The notes: a model not told the origin generated them from the sequence alone. Numbered from the stretch's first letter, positions 1-10,486 are shown. The stretch is DNA of 64,000 nt from Nematostella vectensis (GCF_932526225.1 NC_064044.1:15005453-15069452), one strand, 5' to 3'. Made by a program: numbers and translations.

Positions 1-10
1 CCATATGGGA
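1..10 (-). tRNA. tRNA-Glu, cut by window start
   Basis: Only the first ten bases of the gene (5' end) are inside the window; they match the Glu acceptor and position 8-10. Confidence 0.7.
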
Positions 11-188
11 TATCTGCTCACCTTAGGAAATGTTTTCTTGATTAAATACAGCGCGAAGAATAGTATTATGATACGATGATGTTTTCTCCATAAATTTATC
101 AAGCTCATATTTGTACCATTCTTTACAAACATGTCTGCCGTGTCTTGACTGTGAAAGAGCTACAGTCAACAAAAATGGTTAAAAGAAA

Positions 189-234
189 TGCCAAAACCCG
201 GGAATGTTCAGAGTTCCTACAAACTCTCCGGATT

Positions 235-284
<50 letters not shown>

Positions 285-290
285 TCCGGC
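189..290 (-). tRNA. tRNA-Phe(GAA)-like, F2
   Basis: The acceptor reads GCCGGAA with TTTTGGC, held by two G-T pairs. The 29-nt insert is present. Confidence 0.6.
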
Positions 291-474
291 ACGTTCATGT
301 CCAGACTTCGTCTGCTCGGGCTTAAATATGATGAATTTTGTATGAAAAAATAAAAAGTGCGCAAAATGTCAAATAAAGAAGGACTGCTCTTCTTCGCCAT
401 TGTTTTTGCGCAATAATCAAAACTTTATCTAATTATAAAAGTAAGAACTTCTAGATTTAAAAAAAATGCATTTT

Positions 475-546
475 TTCCCATACCGGGAGTAGAACCATGG
501 CAGTCTGGGTGAAAACCAGACATCCTAACCGCTAGACCATATGGGA
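475..546 (-). tRNA. tRNA-Glu(TTC), E2
   Basis: The T-loop has T57 and the T-stem two mismatches; acceptor and anticodon are intact. Confidence 0.55.
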
Positions 547-724
547 TATCTGCTCACCTTAGGAAATGTTTTCTTGATTAAATACAGCGCGAAGAATAGT
601 ATTATGATACGATGATGTTTTCTCCATAAATTTATCAAGCTCATATTTGTACCATTCTTTACAAACATGTCTGCCGTGTCTTGACTGTGAAAGAGCTACA
701 GTCAACAAAAATGGTTTAAAGAAA

Positions 725-779
725 TGCCAAAACCCGGGAATGTTCAGAGTTCCTACAAACTCTCCAGATTGAACCAGGA

Positions 780-820
<41 letters not shown>

Positions 821-826
821 TTTGGC
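725..826 (-). tRNA. tRNA-Phe(GAA)-like, F2
   Basis: Both acceptor strands are changed (GCCAAAA with TTTTGGC) and still pair fully. The insert is present. Confidence 0.65.
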
Positions 827-1008
827 ACGTTCATGTCCAGACTTCGTCTGCTCGGGCTTAAATATGATGAATTTTGTATGAAAAAATAAAAAGTGCGCAA
901 AATGTCAAATAAAGAAGGACTGCTCTTCTTCGCCATTGTTTTTGCGCAATAATCAAAACTTTATCTAATTATAAAAGTAAGACCTTCTAGATTTAAAAAA
1001 ATGCATTT

Positions 1009-1080
1009 TTCCCATACCGGGAGTAGAACCCGTGACGTCTGGGTAAAAACCAGAAATCCTAACCGCTAGACCATATGGGA
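1009..1080 (-). tRNA. tRNA-Glu body with anticodon TTT, E2
   Basis: The anticodon loop reads TTTTTAC, so the anticodon is TTT (a lysine anticodon) on a Glu body. The T-loop has T57 and there is a 49-65 mismatch. Confidence 0.6.
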
Positions 1081-1257
1081 TACCTGCTCACCTTAGGAAA
1101 TGTTTTCTTGATTAAATACAGCGCGAAGAATAGTATTATGATACGATGATGTTTTTTCCATAAATTTATGAAGCTCATATTTGTGCCATTCTTTACAAAC
1201 ATGTCTGCCGCGTCTTGACTGTGAAAGAGCTCCAGTCAACAAAAATGGTTTAAAAAA

Positions 1258-1315
1258 TCCCAAAACCCGGGATTTTTCAGAGTTCCTACAAACTCTCCGG
1301 ATTGAACCAGGGACA

Positions 1316-1353
<38 letters not shown>

Positions 1354-1359
1354 TTCGGC
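1258..1359 (-). tRNA. tRNA-Phe(GAA)-like, F1
   Basis: The 3' acceptor strand reads TTTTGGGA, which gives two mismatches; the second-block copy at 13117 has one fewer. The insert is present. Confidence 0.6.
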
Positions 1360-1537
1360 ACGTTCATGTCCACACTTAGTCGGCTCGGGCTTAAATATGA
1401 TGAATTTTGAATGAAAAAATAAAAAGTGAAAAAATGGCATTCAAAGAAAGCCTGCTCTTCCTCGCCATTGTTTTATGCGCAATATTCAAAACTTTGTTTT
1501 TGCGCAACAGTGGAAACTTTATCTAATTAAATCGGTA

Positions 1538-1570
1538 AGTCTGACGCTCTCCCAACTGAGCTATTTCGGC
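1538..1570 (-). pseudogene. tRNA-Phe 5' fragment
   Basis: Only the acceptor 5' strand, D-arm (A box) and start of the anticodon stem remain. The fragment is joined directly to sequence from a Glu 3' flank, so a Glu gene and the rest of this Phe gene were lost. Confidence 0.85.
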
Positions 1571-1752
1571 AAGTTCATGTCCAGACTTCGTCTGCTCGGG
1601 CTTAAATATGATGAATTTTGTATGAAAAACTAAAAAGTGCGCAAAATGTCAAACAAAGAAGGACTGCTCTTCTTCGCCATTGTTTTTGCGCAATAATCAA
1701 AACTTTTTCTAATTATAAAAGTAAGACCTTCTAGATTTAAAAAAATGCATTT

Positions 1753-1824
1753 TTCCAATACCGGGAGTCGAACCCGGGCCGTCTGGGTGAAAACCAGAGA
1801 TCCTAACCGCTAGACCATATGGGA
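1753..1824 (-). tRNA. tRNA-Glu(TTC), E1
   Basis: T-arm and anticodon arm are intact; the acceptor has one C-T mismatch. Confidence 0.8.
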
Positions 1825-2003
1825 TACCTGCTCACCTTAGGAAATGTTTTCTTGCTTATTAACAGCGCGAAAGAATAGTATCATGATACGATGACGTTTT
1901 CTCCATCAATTTATTAAGCTCATATATGTGCCATACTTTACAAACATGTCTGCCGTGTCTTGACTGTGAAAGAGCTCCAGTTAACAAAAATGGTTTAAAA
2001 AAA

Positions 2004-2049
2004 TGCCGAAACCCGGGATTTTTCAGAGTTCCTACAAACTCTCCGGATT

Positions 2050-2099
<50 letters not shown>

Positions 2100-2105
2100 T
2101 TCGGC
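2004..2105 (-). tRNA. tRNA-Phe(GAA)-like, F1
   Basis: This copy has consensus acceptor, D-arm and anticodon arm, a T7 terminator and the 29-nt insert. Confidence 0.7.
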
Positions 2106-2283
2106 ACGTTCATGTACACACTTAGTCTGCTCGGGCTTAAATATTATGAATTTTGAATGAAAAAATAAAAAGTGCCAAAATGGCAACCAAAGAAAGACTG
2201 CTCTTCGTCGCCATTGTTTTTTGCGCAATATTCAAAACTTTGTTTTTGCGCAATAGTGGAAACTTTATCTAATTAAATCGGTA

Positions 2284-2316
2284 AGTCTGACGCTCTCCCA
2301 ACTGAGCTATTTCGGC
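2284..2316 (-). pseudogene. tRNA-Phe 5' fragment
   Basis: The breakpoint equals that of the fragment at 1538, so both derive from one deletion that was later duplicated. It has an A box but no B box. Confidence 0.85.
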
Positions 2317-2523
2317 ACGTTCATGTCCAGACTTAGTCTGCTCGGGCTTAAATATGATGAATTTTGAATGAAAAAATAAAAAGTGCCAAAATGGCAACCA
2401 AAGAAAGACTGCTCTTCCTCGCCATTGTTTTCTGCGCAATATTCAAAACTTTGTTTTTGCGCAATAGTCTAAACTTTATCTAATTAAATCGGTAAGAACT
2501 TCTAGATTAAAATAAAAGAGATT

Positions 2524-2595
2524 TTCCCGTACCGGGAGTCGAACCCTGGCAGTCTGGGTGAAAACCAGAAATCCTAACCGCTAGACCATATGGGA
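2524..2595 (-). tRNA. tRNA-Glu(TTC), E4-like
   Basis: There is one acceptor mismatch (A5-C68) and one T-stem mismatch; the B box is intact. Confidence 0.7.
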
Positions 2596-2772
2596 TATCT
2601 GCTCAACTTAGGAAATGTTTTCTTGCTTATTAACAGCGCGAAGAATAGTATCATGATACGGTGATGTTTTCTCCATAAATTTATTTATCTCATATTTGTG
2701 CCATTCTTTACAAACATGTCTGCCGTGTCTTGACTGTGAAAATCTACAGTCAACAAAAATGGTTTAAAAAAA

Positions 2773-2874
2773 TGCCGAAACCCGGGATTTTTCAGAGTTC
2801 CTACAAACTTTCCTGATTGCACCAAGGACCTTCAGATCTTCAGTCTGACGCGCTCCCAACTGAGCTATTTCGGC
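2773..2874 (-). tRNA. tRNA-Phe(GAA)-like, F1, divergent
   Basis: Base changes hit the T-loop (GCAATC), the insert hairpin stem and the D-stem. This is one of the most diverged Phe copies. Confidence 0.5.
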
Positions 2875-3080
2875 ACGTTCATATCTAGCCTAAGTTTTCT
2901 TTGGCTTAAATATGATGAATTTTGAATGAAAAAATAAAAAGTGCCAAATTGGCAACCAAAGAAGGACTGCTCTTCCTCGCCATTGTTTTTCCGCAATAAT
3001 CAAATCTTTGTTTTTGCGCAATAGTGGAAACTTTTTCCAATTAAATAGGTAAGAACTTCTAGATTAAAATAAAAGAGATT

Positions 3081-3152
3081 TTCCCGTAGCGGGAGTCGAA
3101 CCCTGGCAGTCTGGGTGAAAACCAGAAATCCTAAACGCTGAACCATATGGGA
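3081..3152 (-). tRNA. tRNA-Glu(TTC), E4-like
   Basis: Mismatches in acceptor and T-stem are joined by D-arm changes (TTCAGCGTTTAGG), which weaken the A box. Confidence 0.5.
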
Positions 3153-3329
3153 TATCTGCTCAACTTAGGAAATGTTTTCTTGCTTATTAACAGCGCGAAG
3201 AATAGTATCATGATACGATGATGTTTTCTCCATAAATTTATTAAGCAAATATTTTTGCAATTCTTTACAAACATGTCTGCCGTGTCTTGACTGTGAAAGA
3301 GCTCCACTTAACAAAAATGGTTTCAAAAA

Positions 3330-3431
3330 TGCCGAAACCCGGGATTTTTCAGAGTTCCTACAAACTCTCCGGATTGAACCAGGGACCTTCAGATCTTCAG
3401 TCTAACGCTCTCCCAACTGAGCTATTTCGGC
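3330..3431 (-). tRNA. tRNA-Phe(GAA)-like, F1
   Basis: The anticodon stem 5' strand reads TTAGA, the common animal form, opposite TCTGA. The 3' run is T5. Confidence 0.65.
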
Positions 3432-3614
3432 ACGTTCATGTCCAGACTTCGTCTGCTCGGGCTTAAATATGATGAATTTTGTATGAAAAAATAAAAAGTG
3501 CGCAAAATGTCAAACAAAGAAGGACTGCTCTTCTTCGACATTGTTTTTGCGCAATAATCAAAACCTTATCTAATTATAGAAGTAAGACCTTCTAGATTTA
3601 AAAAAATGTATTTT

Positions 3615-3686
3615 TTCCCATACCGGGAGTCAAACCCGGACAGTCTGGGTGAAAACCAGAAATCCTAACCGCTAGACCATATGGGA
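3615..3686 (-). tRNA. tRNA-Glu(TTC), T-loop C56 changed
   Basis: The acceptor and T-stem pair, but the T-loop reads TTTGACT, losing the conserved C56 of the B box. Confidence 0.65.
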
Positions 3687-3863
3687 TATCTGCTCACCTT
3701 AGGAAATGTTTTCTTGATTAAATACAGCGCGAAGAATAGTATTGTGATACGATGATGTTTTCTCCATAAATTAATCAAGCTCATATTTGTACCATTCTTT
3801 ACAAACATGTCTGCCGTGTCTTGACTGTGAAAGAGCTCCAGTTAACAAAAATGGTTTAAAAAA

Positions 3864-3923
3864 TGCAGAAACCCGGGATTTTTCAGAGTTCCTACAAACT
3901 CTCCGAATTGAACCAGGGACCTA

Positions 3924-3959
<36 letters not shown>

Positions 3960-3965
3960 TTCGGC
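3864..3965 (-). tRNA. tRNA-Phe(GAA)-like, F1
   Basis: There is one acceptor mismatch (TTTCTGC) and a T-loop TTCAATT change. The insert is present. Confidence 0.6.
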
Positions 3966-4170
3966 ACGTTCATGTCCAGACTTCGTCTGCTCGGGCTTAA
4001 ATATGATGAATTTTGTATGAAAAAATAAAAATGCGCAAAATGTCAACCAAAGAAGGACTGCACTTCCTCGCAATTGTTTTTGCGCAATATTCAAAACTTT
4101 GCTTTTGCGCAATAGTCGAAACTTTATCTAATTAAATCGGTAAGAACTTCTAGATTAAAATAAAAGAGAT

Positions 4171-4242
4171 TTTCCGTACCGGGAGTCGAACTCTGGCAGT
4201 CTGGGTGAAAACCAGAAATCCTAACCGCTAGACCATATGGGA
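4171..4242 (-). tRNA. tRNA-Glu(TTC), E3
   Basis: The acceptor 3' strand is TACGGAA (two mismatches) and the T-stem is CAGAG with CCCGG (two mismatches). A and B boxes are intact. Confidence 0.5.
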
Positions 4243-4420
4243 TATCTGCTCAATTTAGGAAATCGTTTCTTGCTTATTAACAGCGCGAAGAATAGTATCA
4301 TGATACGATGAGGTTTTCTCCATAAATTTATCAAGCTCATATTTGTGCCATACTTTAAAAACATGTCTGCCGTGTCTTGACTGTCAAAGAGCTCCAGTCA
4401 ACAAAAATGGTTTAAAAATA

Positions 4421-4479
4421 TGCCGAAACCGGGGATTTTTCAGAGTTCCTACAAACTCTCCGGATTGAACCAGGGACCA

Positions 4480-4510
<31 letters not shown>

Positions 4511-4522
4511 CGCTATTTCGGC
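4421..4522 (-). tRNA. tRNA-Phe(GAA)-like, F1
   Basis: The A box has AGCGCAG in place of AGCTCAG and the T-stem 3' strand is altered. The 3' T run is interrupted. Confidence 0.55.
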
Positions 4523-4700
4523 ACGTTCATGTTCAGACTTAGTCTGCTCGGGCTTAAATATGATGAATTTTGTAAAAAAAAAAAGTGCGCAAAATGTCAA
4601 ACAAAGAAGGACTGCTCTTCCTCGCCATTGTTTTTGCGCAATAATCAAAACTTTATCTAATTATAAAAGTAAGTACTTCTAGATTTAAAAAAATGCATTT

Positions 4701-4772
4701 TTCCCATACCGGGAGTCGAACCCGGGCAGTCTAGGTGAAAACCAGAAATCCTAACCGCTATACCATATGGGA
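4701..4772 (-). tRNA. tRNA-Glu(TTC), E1, intact
   Basis: All stems pair, with one G-T pair in the anticodon stem. A and B boxes are good. Confidence 0.88.
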
Positions 4773-4950
4773 TATCTGTTCACCTTGGGAAATGTTTTCT
4801 TGATTAAATACAGCGCGAAGAATAGTATTATGATACGATGATGTTTTCTCCATAAATTTATCAAGCTCATATTTGTGCCATTCTTTACAAACATGTCTGC
4901 CGTGTCTTGACTGTGAAAGAGCTCCAGTTAACAAAAATGGTTTAAAAAAA

Positions 4951-4996
4951 TGCCGAAACCCGGGATTTTTCAGAGTTCCTACAAACTCTCCAGATT

Positions 4997-5030
<34 letters not shown>

Positions 5031-5052
5031 ATCCCAACTGAGCTATTACGAC
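4951..5052 (-). tRNA. tRNA-Phe(GAA)-like, F1
   Basis: The acceptor 5' strand reads GTCGTAA, giving two mismatches. The insert is present. Confidence 0.55.
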
Positions 5053-5259
5053 ACGTTCATGTCCAGACTTAGTCTGCTCGGGCTTGAATATGATGAATTT
5101 TGAATGAAAAAATTAAAAAGTGCCAAAATGGCAACCAAAGAAGGACTGCTCTTCCTCGCCATTGTTTTTGCGCAATAATCAAAACTTTGTTTTTGCGCAA
5201 AAGTCGAGACTTTATCTAATTAAATCGGTAAGAACTTCTAGATTAAAAAAAAAGAGATT

Positions 5260-5331
5260 TTCCCATACCGGGAGTCGAACCCGGGCCGTCTGGGTGAAAA
5301 ACCGAAATCCTAACCGCTAGACCATATGGGA
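5260..5331 (-). tRNA. tRNA-Glu(TTC), E1
   Basis: Acceptor and T-arm are perfect, but the anticodon stem is disrupted (TCGGT opposite CCAGA). Confidence 0.7.
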
Positions 5332-5509
5332 TACCTGCTCACCTTAGGAAATGTTTTCTTGATTAAATACAGCGCGAAGAATCGTATTATGATACGATGA
5401 TGTTTTCTCCATAAATTTATCAAGCTCATATTTGTGCCATTCTTTACAAACATGTCTGCCGTGTCTTGACAGTGAAAGAGCTCCAGTTAACAAAAATGGT
5501 TTAAAAAGA

Positions 5510-5611
5510 TGCCGGAACCCGGGATTTTTCAGAGTTTCTACAAACTCTCCGGATTGAACCAGGGACCTTCAGATCTTTAGTCTGACGCTCTCCCAACTGA
5601 GCTATTTCGGC
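5510..5611 (-). tRNA. tRNA-Phe with anticodon AAA, F1
   Basis: The anticodon loop reads CTAAAGA, so the anticodon is AAA, still a phenylalanine anticodon. The insert loop varies. Confidence 0.6.
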
Positions 5612-5794
5612 ACGTTTATGTCCAGACTTAGTCTGCTCGGGCTTAAATATGATGAATTTTGTATGAAAAAATAAAAAGTGCGCAAAATGGCTACCAAAGA
5701 AGGACTGCTCTTCCTCGCCATTGTTTTTGCTCAATAATCAAAACTTTATCTGATTATAAAAGTAAGAACTTCTAGATTTAAAAAAATGCATTTG

Positions 5795-5866
5795 TTCCCA
5801 TACCGGGAGTCGAACCCTGGCAGTCTGTGTGAAAACCAGAAATCCTAACCGCTAGATCATATGGGA
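5795..5866 (-). tRNA. tRNA-Glu(TTC), E6
   Basis: There is one T-stem mismatch and one at the base of the anticodon loop (G31-A39). Confidence 0.65.
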
Positions 5867-6044
5867 TATCTGCTCACCTTAGGAAATGTTTTCTTGATTA
5901 AATACAGCGCGAAGAATAGTATTATGATACGATGATGTTTTCTCCATAAATTTATCAAGCTCATATTTGTGCCATTCTTTACAAACATGTCTGCCGTGTC
6001 TTGACTGTGAAAGAGCTCCAGTTAACAAAAATGGTTTAAAAAAA

Positions 6045-6090
6045 TGCCGAAACCCGGGATTTTTCAGAGTTCCTACAAACTCTCCAGATT

Positions 6091-6124
<34 letters not shown>

Positions 6125-6146
6125 ATCCCAACTGAGCTATTTCGAC
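6045..6146 (-). tRNA. tRNA-Phe(GAA)-like, F1
   Basis: The acceptor 5' strand is GTCGAAA, giving one mismatch. It is followed upstream by the long spacer with the 25-bp duplication. Confidence 0.65.
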
Positions 6147-6257
6147 ACGTTCATGTCCAGACTTAGTCTGCTCGGGCTTAAATATGATGAATTTTGAATG
6201 AAAAAATTAAAAAGTGCCAAAATGGCAACCAAAGAAGGACTGCTCTTCCTCGCCATT

Positions 6258-6307
6258 GTTTTTGCGCAATAATCAAAACTTTGTTTTTGCGCAATAGTCG
6301 AGACTTT
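6258..6307. repeat. 25-bp direct duplication that makes the long unit
   Basis: Two adjacent 25-bp copies starting GTTTTTGCGCAAT occur at 6258-6282 and 6283-6307 in the Phe 5' spacer. The second differs at a few bases. Long units of about 558 bp have both copies; short units of about 535 bp have one. This is the representative of all long units. Confidence 0.85.
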
Positions 6308-6353
6308 ATCTAATTAAATCGGTAAGAACTTCTAGATTAAAATAAAAGAGATT

Positions 6354-6425
6354 TTCCCATACCGGGAGTAGAACCCGGGCCGTCTGGGTGAAAACCAGAA
6401 ATCCTAACCGCTAGACCATATGGGA
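6354..6425 (-). tRNA. tRNA-Glu(TTC), E2
   Basis: All stems pair; the only defect is T57 in the T-loop. Confidence 0.78.
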
Positions 6426-6603
6426 TACCTGCTCACCTTAGGAAATGTTTTCTTGATTAAATACATTGCGAAGAATAGTATTATGATACGATGATGTTTT
6501 CTCCATAAATTTATCAAGCTCATATTTGTGCCATTCTTTACAAACATGTCTGCCGTGTCTTGACAGTGAAAGAGCTCCAGTTAACAAAAATGGTTTAAAA
6601 AAA

Positions 6604-6649
6604 TGCCGGAACCCGGGATTTTTCAGAGTTGCTACAAACTCTCCGGATT

Positions 6650-6699
<50 letters not shown>

Positions 6700-6705
6700 T
6701 TCGGC
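6604..6705 (-). tRNA. tRNA-Phe(GAA)-like, F1
   Basis: The acceptor 3' strand is TTCCGGC (one A-C mismatch). The insert loop reads TGTAGC. Confidence 0.62.
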
Positions 6706-6889
6706 ACGTTTATGTCCAAACTTAGTCTGCTCGGGCTTAAATATGATGATTATTGTATAGAAAAATAAAAAGTGCGCAAAATGGCTACCAAAGAAGGACT
6801 GCTCTTCCTCGCCGTTGTTTTCGCGCAATAATCAAAACTTTATCTAATTATAAAAGCAAGAACTTCTAGATTTAAAAAAAATGCATTTT

Positions 6890-6961
6890 TTCCCATACCG
6901 GGAGTCGAACCCTGGCAGTCTGGTTGAAAACCAGAAATCCTAACCGCTAGACCATATGGGA
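6890..6961 (-). tRNA. tRNA-Glu(TTC), E6
   Basis: There is one T-stem mismatch; the anticodon loop ends in A38 (TTTTCAA). Confidence 0.7.
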
Positions 6962-7140
6962 TATCTGCTCACCTTAGGAAATGTTTTCTTGATTAAATAC
7001 AGCGCGAAGAATAGTATTATGATACGATGATGTTTTCTCCATAAATTTATCAAGCTCATATTTGTACCATTCTTTACAAACATGTCTGCCGTGTCTTGAC
7101 TGTGAAAGAGTTCCAGTCAACAAAAATGGTTTAAAAATAA

Positions 7141-7242
7141 TGCCGAAACCCGGGATTTTTCAGAGTTCCTACAAACTCTCCGGATTGAACCAGGGACCTT
7201 CAGACCTTCAGTCTGACGCTATCCCAAATGCGCTATGTCGGC
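7141..7242 (-). tRNA. tRNA-Phe(GAA)-like, diverged
   Basis: Changes lie at base 38, in the D-loop (GCGCATTTGGG) and in the acceptor (GCCGACA). The 3' T run is lost. Confidence 0.5.
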
Positions 7243-7425
7243 ACGTTCATGTCCAGCCTTAGTCTGCTCGGGCTTAAATATGATGAATTCTGAATGAAAA
7301 AACTAAAAAGTGCGTAAAATTGCAACCAAAGAAGGACTGCTCTTCCTCGCCATTGTTTTTGCGCAAAAATCAAAACTTTTTCTAATTATGAAAGTAAGAC
7401 CTTCTAGATTTAAAAAAATGCATTT

Positions 7426-7497
7426 TTCCCATACCGGGAGTCGAACCCGTGCAGTCTGGGTGAAAACCAGAAATCCTAACCGCTAGTCCATATGGGA
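7426..7497 (-). tRNA. tRNA-Glu(TTC), E6
   Basis: The acceptor is intact; the T-stem starts with A49 opposite G65. Confidence 0.75.
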
Positions 7498-7675
7498 TAT
7501 CTGCTCACCTTAGGAAATGTTTTCTTGATTAAATACAGCGCGAAGAATGGTATTATGATACGATGATGTTTTCTCCATAAATTTATCAAGCTCATATTTG
7601 TGCCATTCTTTACAAACATGTCTGCCGTGTCTTGACTGTGAAAGAGCTCCAGTTAACAAAAATGGTTTAAAAAAA

Positions 7676-7721
7676 TGCCGAAACCCGGGATTTTTCAGAG
7701 TTCCTACAAACTCTCCAGATT

Positions 7722-7755
<34 letters not shown>

Positions 7756-7777
7756 ATCCAAACTGAGCAATTTCGAC
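7676..7777 (-). tRNA. tRNA-Phe(GAA)-like, F1
   Basis: The 5' end reads GTCGAAATTGCTCAG, changing base 8-9 and one acceptor pair. Confidence 0.55.
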
Positions 7778-7984
7778 ACGTTCATGTCCAGACTTAATCT
7801 GCTCGGGCTTAAATATGATGAATTTTTAATGAAAAAATTAAAAAGTGCCAAAATGGCAACCAAAGAAGGACTGCTCTTCCTCGCCATTGTTTTTGCGCAA
7901 TAATCAAAACTTTGTTTTTGCGCAATAGTCGAGACTTTATCTAATTAAATCGGTAAGAACTTCTAGATTAAAAAAAAAGAGATT

Positions 7985-8056
7985 TTCCCATACCGGGAGT
8001 CGAACCCGGGCAGTCTGGGTGAAAACCAGAAATCCTAACCGCTAGACAATATGGGA
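7985..8056 (-). tRNA. tRNA-Glu(TTC), E1, intact
   Basis: All stems pair and the B box is perfect; base 9 is T in place of G. Confidence 0.85.
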
Positions 8057-8234
8057 TACCTGCTCACCTTAGGAAATGTTTTCTTGATTAAATACAGCGC
8101 GAAGAATAGTATTATGATACGATGATGTTTTCTCCATAAATTTATCAAGCTCATATTTGTGCCATTCTTTACAAACATGTCTGCCGTGTCTTGACTGTGA
8201 AAGAGCTCCAGTTAACAAAAATGGTTTAAAAAAA

Positions 8235-8280
8235 TGCCGAAACCCGGGATTTTTCAGAGTTCCTACAAACTCTCCGGATT

Positions 8281-8330
<50 letters not shown>

Positions 8331-8336
8331 TTCGGC
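8235..8336 (-). tRNA. tRNA-Phe(GAA)-like, F1
   Basis: This is a consensus F1 copy with T7 and the 29-nt insert. Confidence 0.7.
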
Positions 8337-8542
8337 ACGTTCATGTCCAGACTTAGTCTGCCCAAGCTTAAATATGATGAATTTTGTATGAAAAAATAAA
8401 AAGTGCCAAAATGGCAACCAAAGAAGGACTGCTCTTCCTCGCAATTGTTTTTGCGCAATATTCAAAACTTTGTTTTTGCGCAATAGTCGAAACTTTATCT
8501 AATTAAATCGGTAAGAACTTCTAGATTAAAATAAAAGAAATT

Positions 8543-8614
8543 TTTCCGTACCGGAAGTCGAACCCTGGCAGTCTGGGTGAAAACCAGAAATCCTAACCGC
8601 TAGACCATATGGGA
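8543..8614 (-). tRNA. tRNA-Glu(TTC), E4
   Basis: There are two acceptor mismatches, one T-stem mismatch and a G-T closing pair. Confidence 0.6.
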
Positions 8615-8792
8615 TATTTGCTTAACCTAGGAAATGTTTTCTTGATTAAATACAGCGTGAAGAATAGTATTATGATACGATGATGTTTTCTCCATAAATT
8701 TATCAAGCTCATATTTGTGCCATTCTTTACAAACATGTCTACCGTGTCTTGACTGTGAAAGAGCTCCAGTCAACAAAAATGGTTTGAAGAAT

Positions 8793-8854
8793 TGCCGAAA
8801 ACCGGGATTTTTCAGAGTTCCCACAAACTCTCTGGATTGAACCAGGGACCTTCT

Positions 8855-8888
<34 letters not shown>

Positions 8889-8894
8889 TTCGGC
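8793..8894 (-). tRNA. tRNA-Phe(GAA)-like, F3
   Basis: An A29-A41 mismatch and a T-stem 49-65 mismatch mark this class; the insert loop is TGTGGG. Confidence 0.55.
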
Positions 8895-9097
8895 ACGTTC
8901 ATGTCCAGACTTAGTCTGCTTTTGCTTAAATATGATGAATTTTGAATGAAAAAATAAAAAGTGCCAAAATGGCAACCAAAGAAGGACTGCTCTTCCTCGA
9001 CATTTTTTGAGCAATAATCAAAACTTTGTTTTTGCGCAATAGTCGAAACTTTTTCTAATTAAATAGGTAAGAACTTCTAGATTAAAATAAAAGAGAT

Positions 9098-9169
9098 TTT
9101 CCGTACCGGGAGTCGAACTCTGGCAGTCTGGGTGAAAACCAGAAATCCTAACCGCTAGACCATATGGGA
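9098..9169 (-). tRNA. tRNA-Glu(TTC), E3
   Basis: It has the E3 set of four mismatches; TTAATAA replaces TATTTAA upstream. Confidence 0.5.
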
Positions 9170-9347
9170 TATCTGCTCAACTTAGGAAATCGTTTCTTGC
9201 TTATTAACAGCGCGAAAAATAGTATCATGATACGATGATGTTTTCTCCATAAATTTATCAAGCTCATATTTGTACCATTCTTTACAAACATGTCTGCCGT
9301 GTCATGACTGTGAAAGAGCTACAGTCAACAAAAATGGTTTAAAGAAA

Positions 9348-9393
9348 TGCCGAAACCCGGGAATGTTCAGAGTTCCTACAAACTCTCCGGATT

Positions 9394-9443
<50 letters not shown>

Positions 9444-9449
9444 TTCGGC
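9348..9449 (-). tRNA. tRNA-Phe(GAA)-like, F2
   Basis: Acceptor, D-arm and anticodon arm are consensus; the insert ends AACATTCC. Confidence 0.66.
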
Positions 9450-9631
9450 AAGTTCATGTCCAGACTTTGTCTGCTCGGGCTTAAATATGATGAATTTTGT
9501 ATTAAAAACTAAAAAGTGCGCAAAATGTCAAACAAAGAAGTACTGCTCTTCTTCGCCATTGTTTTTGCGCAATAATCAAAACTTTTTCTAATTATAAAAG
9601 TAAGACCTTCTAGATTTAAAAAAATGCATTT

Positions 9632-9703
9632 TTCCATTACCGTGAGTCGAACCCGGGCCGTCTGGGTGAAAACGAGAAATCCTAACCGCTAGACCATATG
9701 GGA
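9632..9703 (-). tRNA. tRNA-Glu(TTC), E1-like
   Basis: The T-loop is intact; the acceptor has two mismatches, with single changes in the T-stem and anticodon stem. Confidence 0.6.
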
Positions 9704-9881
9704 TATCTGCTCAACTTAGGAAATGTTTTCTTGATTAAATACAGCGCGAAGAATAGTATTATGATACGATGATGTTTTCTCCATAAATTTATCAAGCTCA
9801 TATTTGTGCCATTCTTTACAAACATGTCTGCCGTGTCTTGACTGTGAAAGAGCTCCAGTTAACAAAAATGGTTTAAAAAAA

Positions 9882-9927
9882 TGCCAAAACCCGGGATTTT
9901 TCAGATTTCCTACAAACACTCCAGATT

Positions 9928-9961
<34 letters not shown>

Positions 9962-9983
9962 ATCCCAACTGAGCTATTTCGAC
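9882..9983 (-). tRNA. tRNA-Phe(GAA)-like, F1
   Basis: The insert hairpin is broken on both strands, so hairpin formation is not kept in every copy. The acceptor is altered on both strands. Confidence 0.5.
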
Positions 9984-10190
9984 ACGTTCATGTCCAGACT
10001 TAGTCTGCTCGGGCTTAAATATGATGAATTTTGAATGAAAAAATTAAAAAGTGCCAAAATGGCAACCAAAGAAGGACTGCTCTTCCTCGCCATTGTTTTT
10101 GAGCAATAATCAAAACTTTGTTTTTGCGCAATAGTCGAGACTTTATCTAATTAAATCGGTAAGAACTTCTAGATTAAAATAAAAGAGATT

Positions 10191-10262
10191 TTCCCATACC
10201 GGGAGTCGAACCCGGGCCGTCTGTGTGAAAACCAGAAATCCTAACCGCTAGACCATATGGGA
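10191..10262 (-). tRNA. tRNA-Glu(TTC), E1
   Basis: Acceptor and T-arm are perfect; one G31-A39 mismatch closes the anticodon loop. Confidence 0.8.
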
Positions 10263-10440
10263 TACCTGCTCACCTTAGGAAATGTTTTCTTGATTAAATA
10301 CAGCGCGAAGAATAGTATTATGATACGATGATGTTTTCTCCATAAATTTATCAAGCTCATATTTGTGCCATTCTTTACAAACATGTCTGCCGTGTCTTGA
10401 CAGTGAAAGAGCTCCAGTTAACAAAAATGGTTTAAAAAAA

Positions 10441-10486
10441 TGCCGGAACCCGGGATTTTTCAGAGTTGCTACAAACTCTCCGGATT

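Noticed and set aside
6258-6307. The 25-bp spacer duplication as a regulatory tandem site
   Set aside because: It is present in only part of the units, and the second copy is diverged, so it looks like a neutral local duplication.
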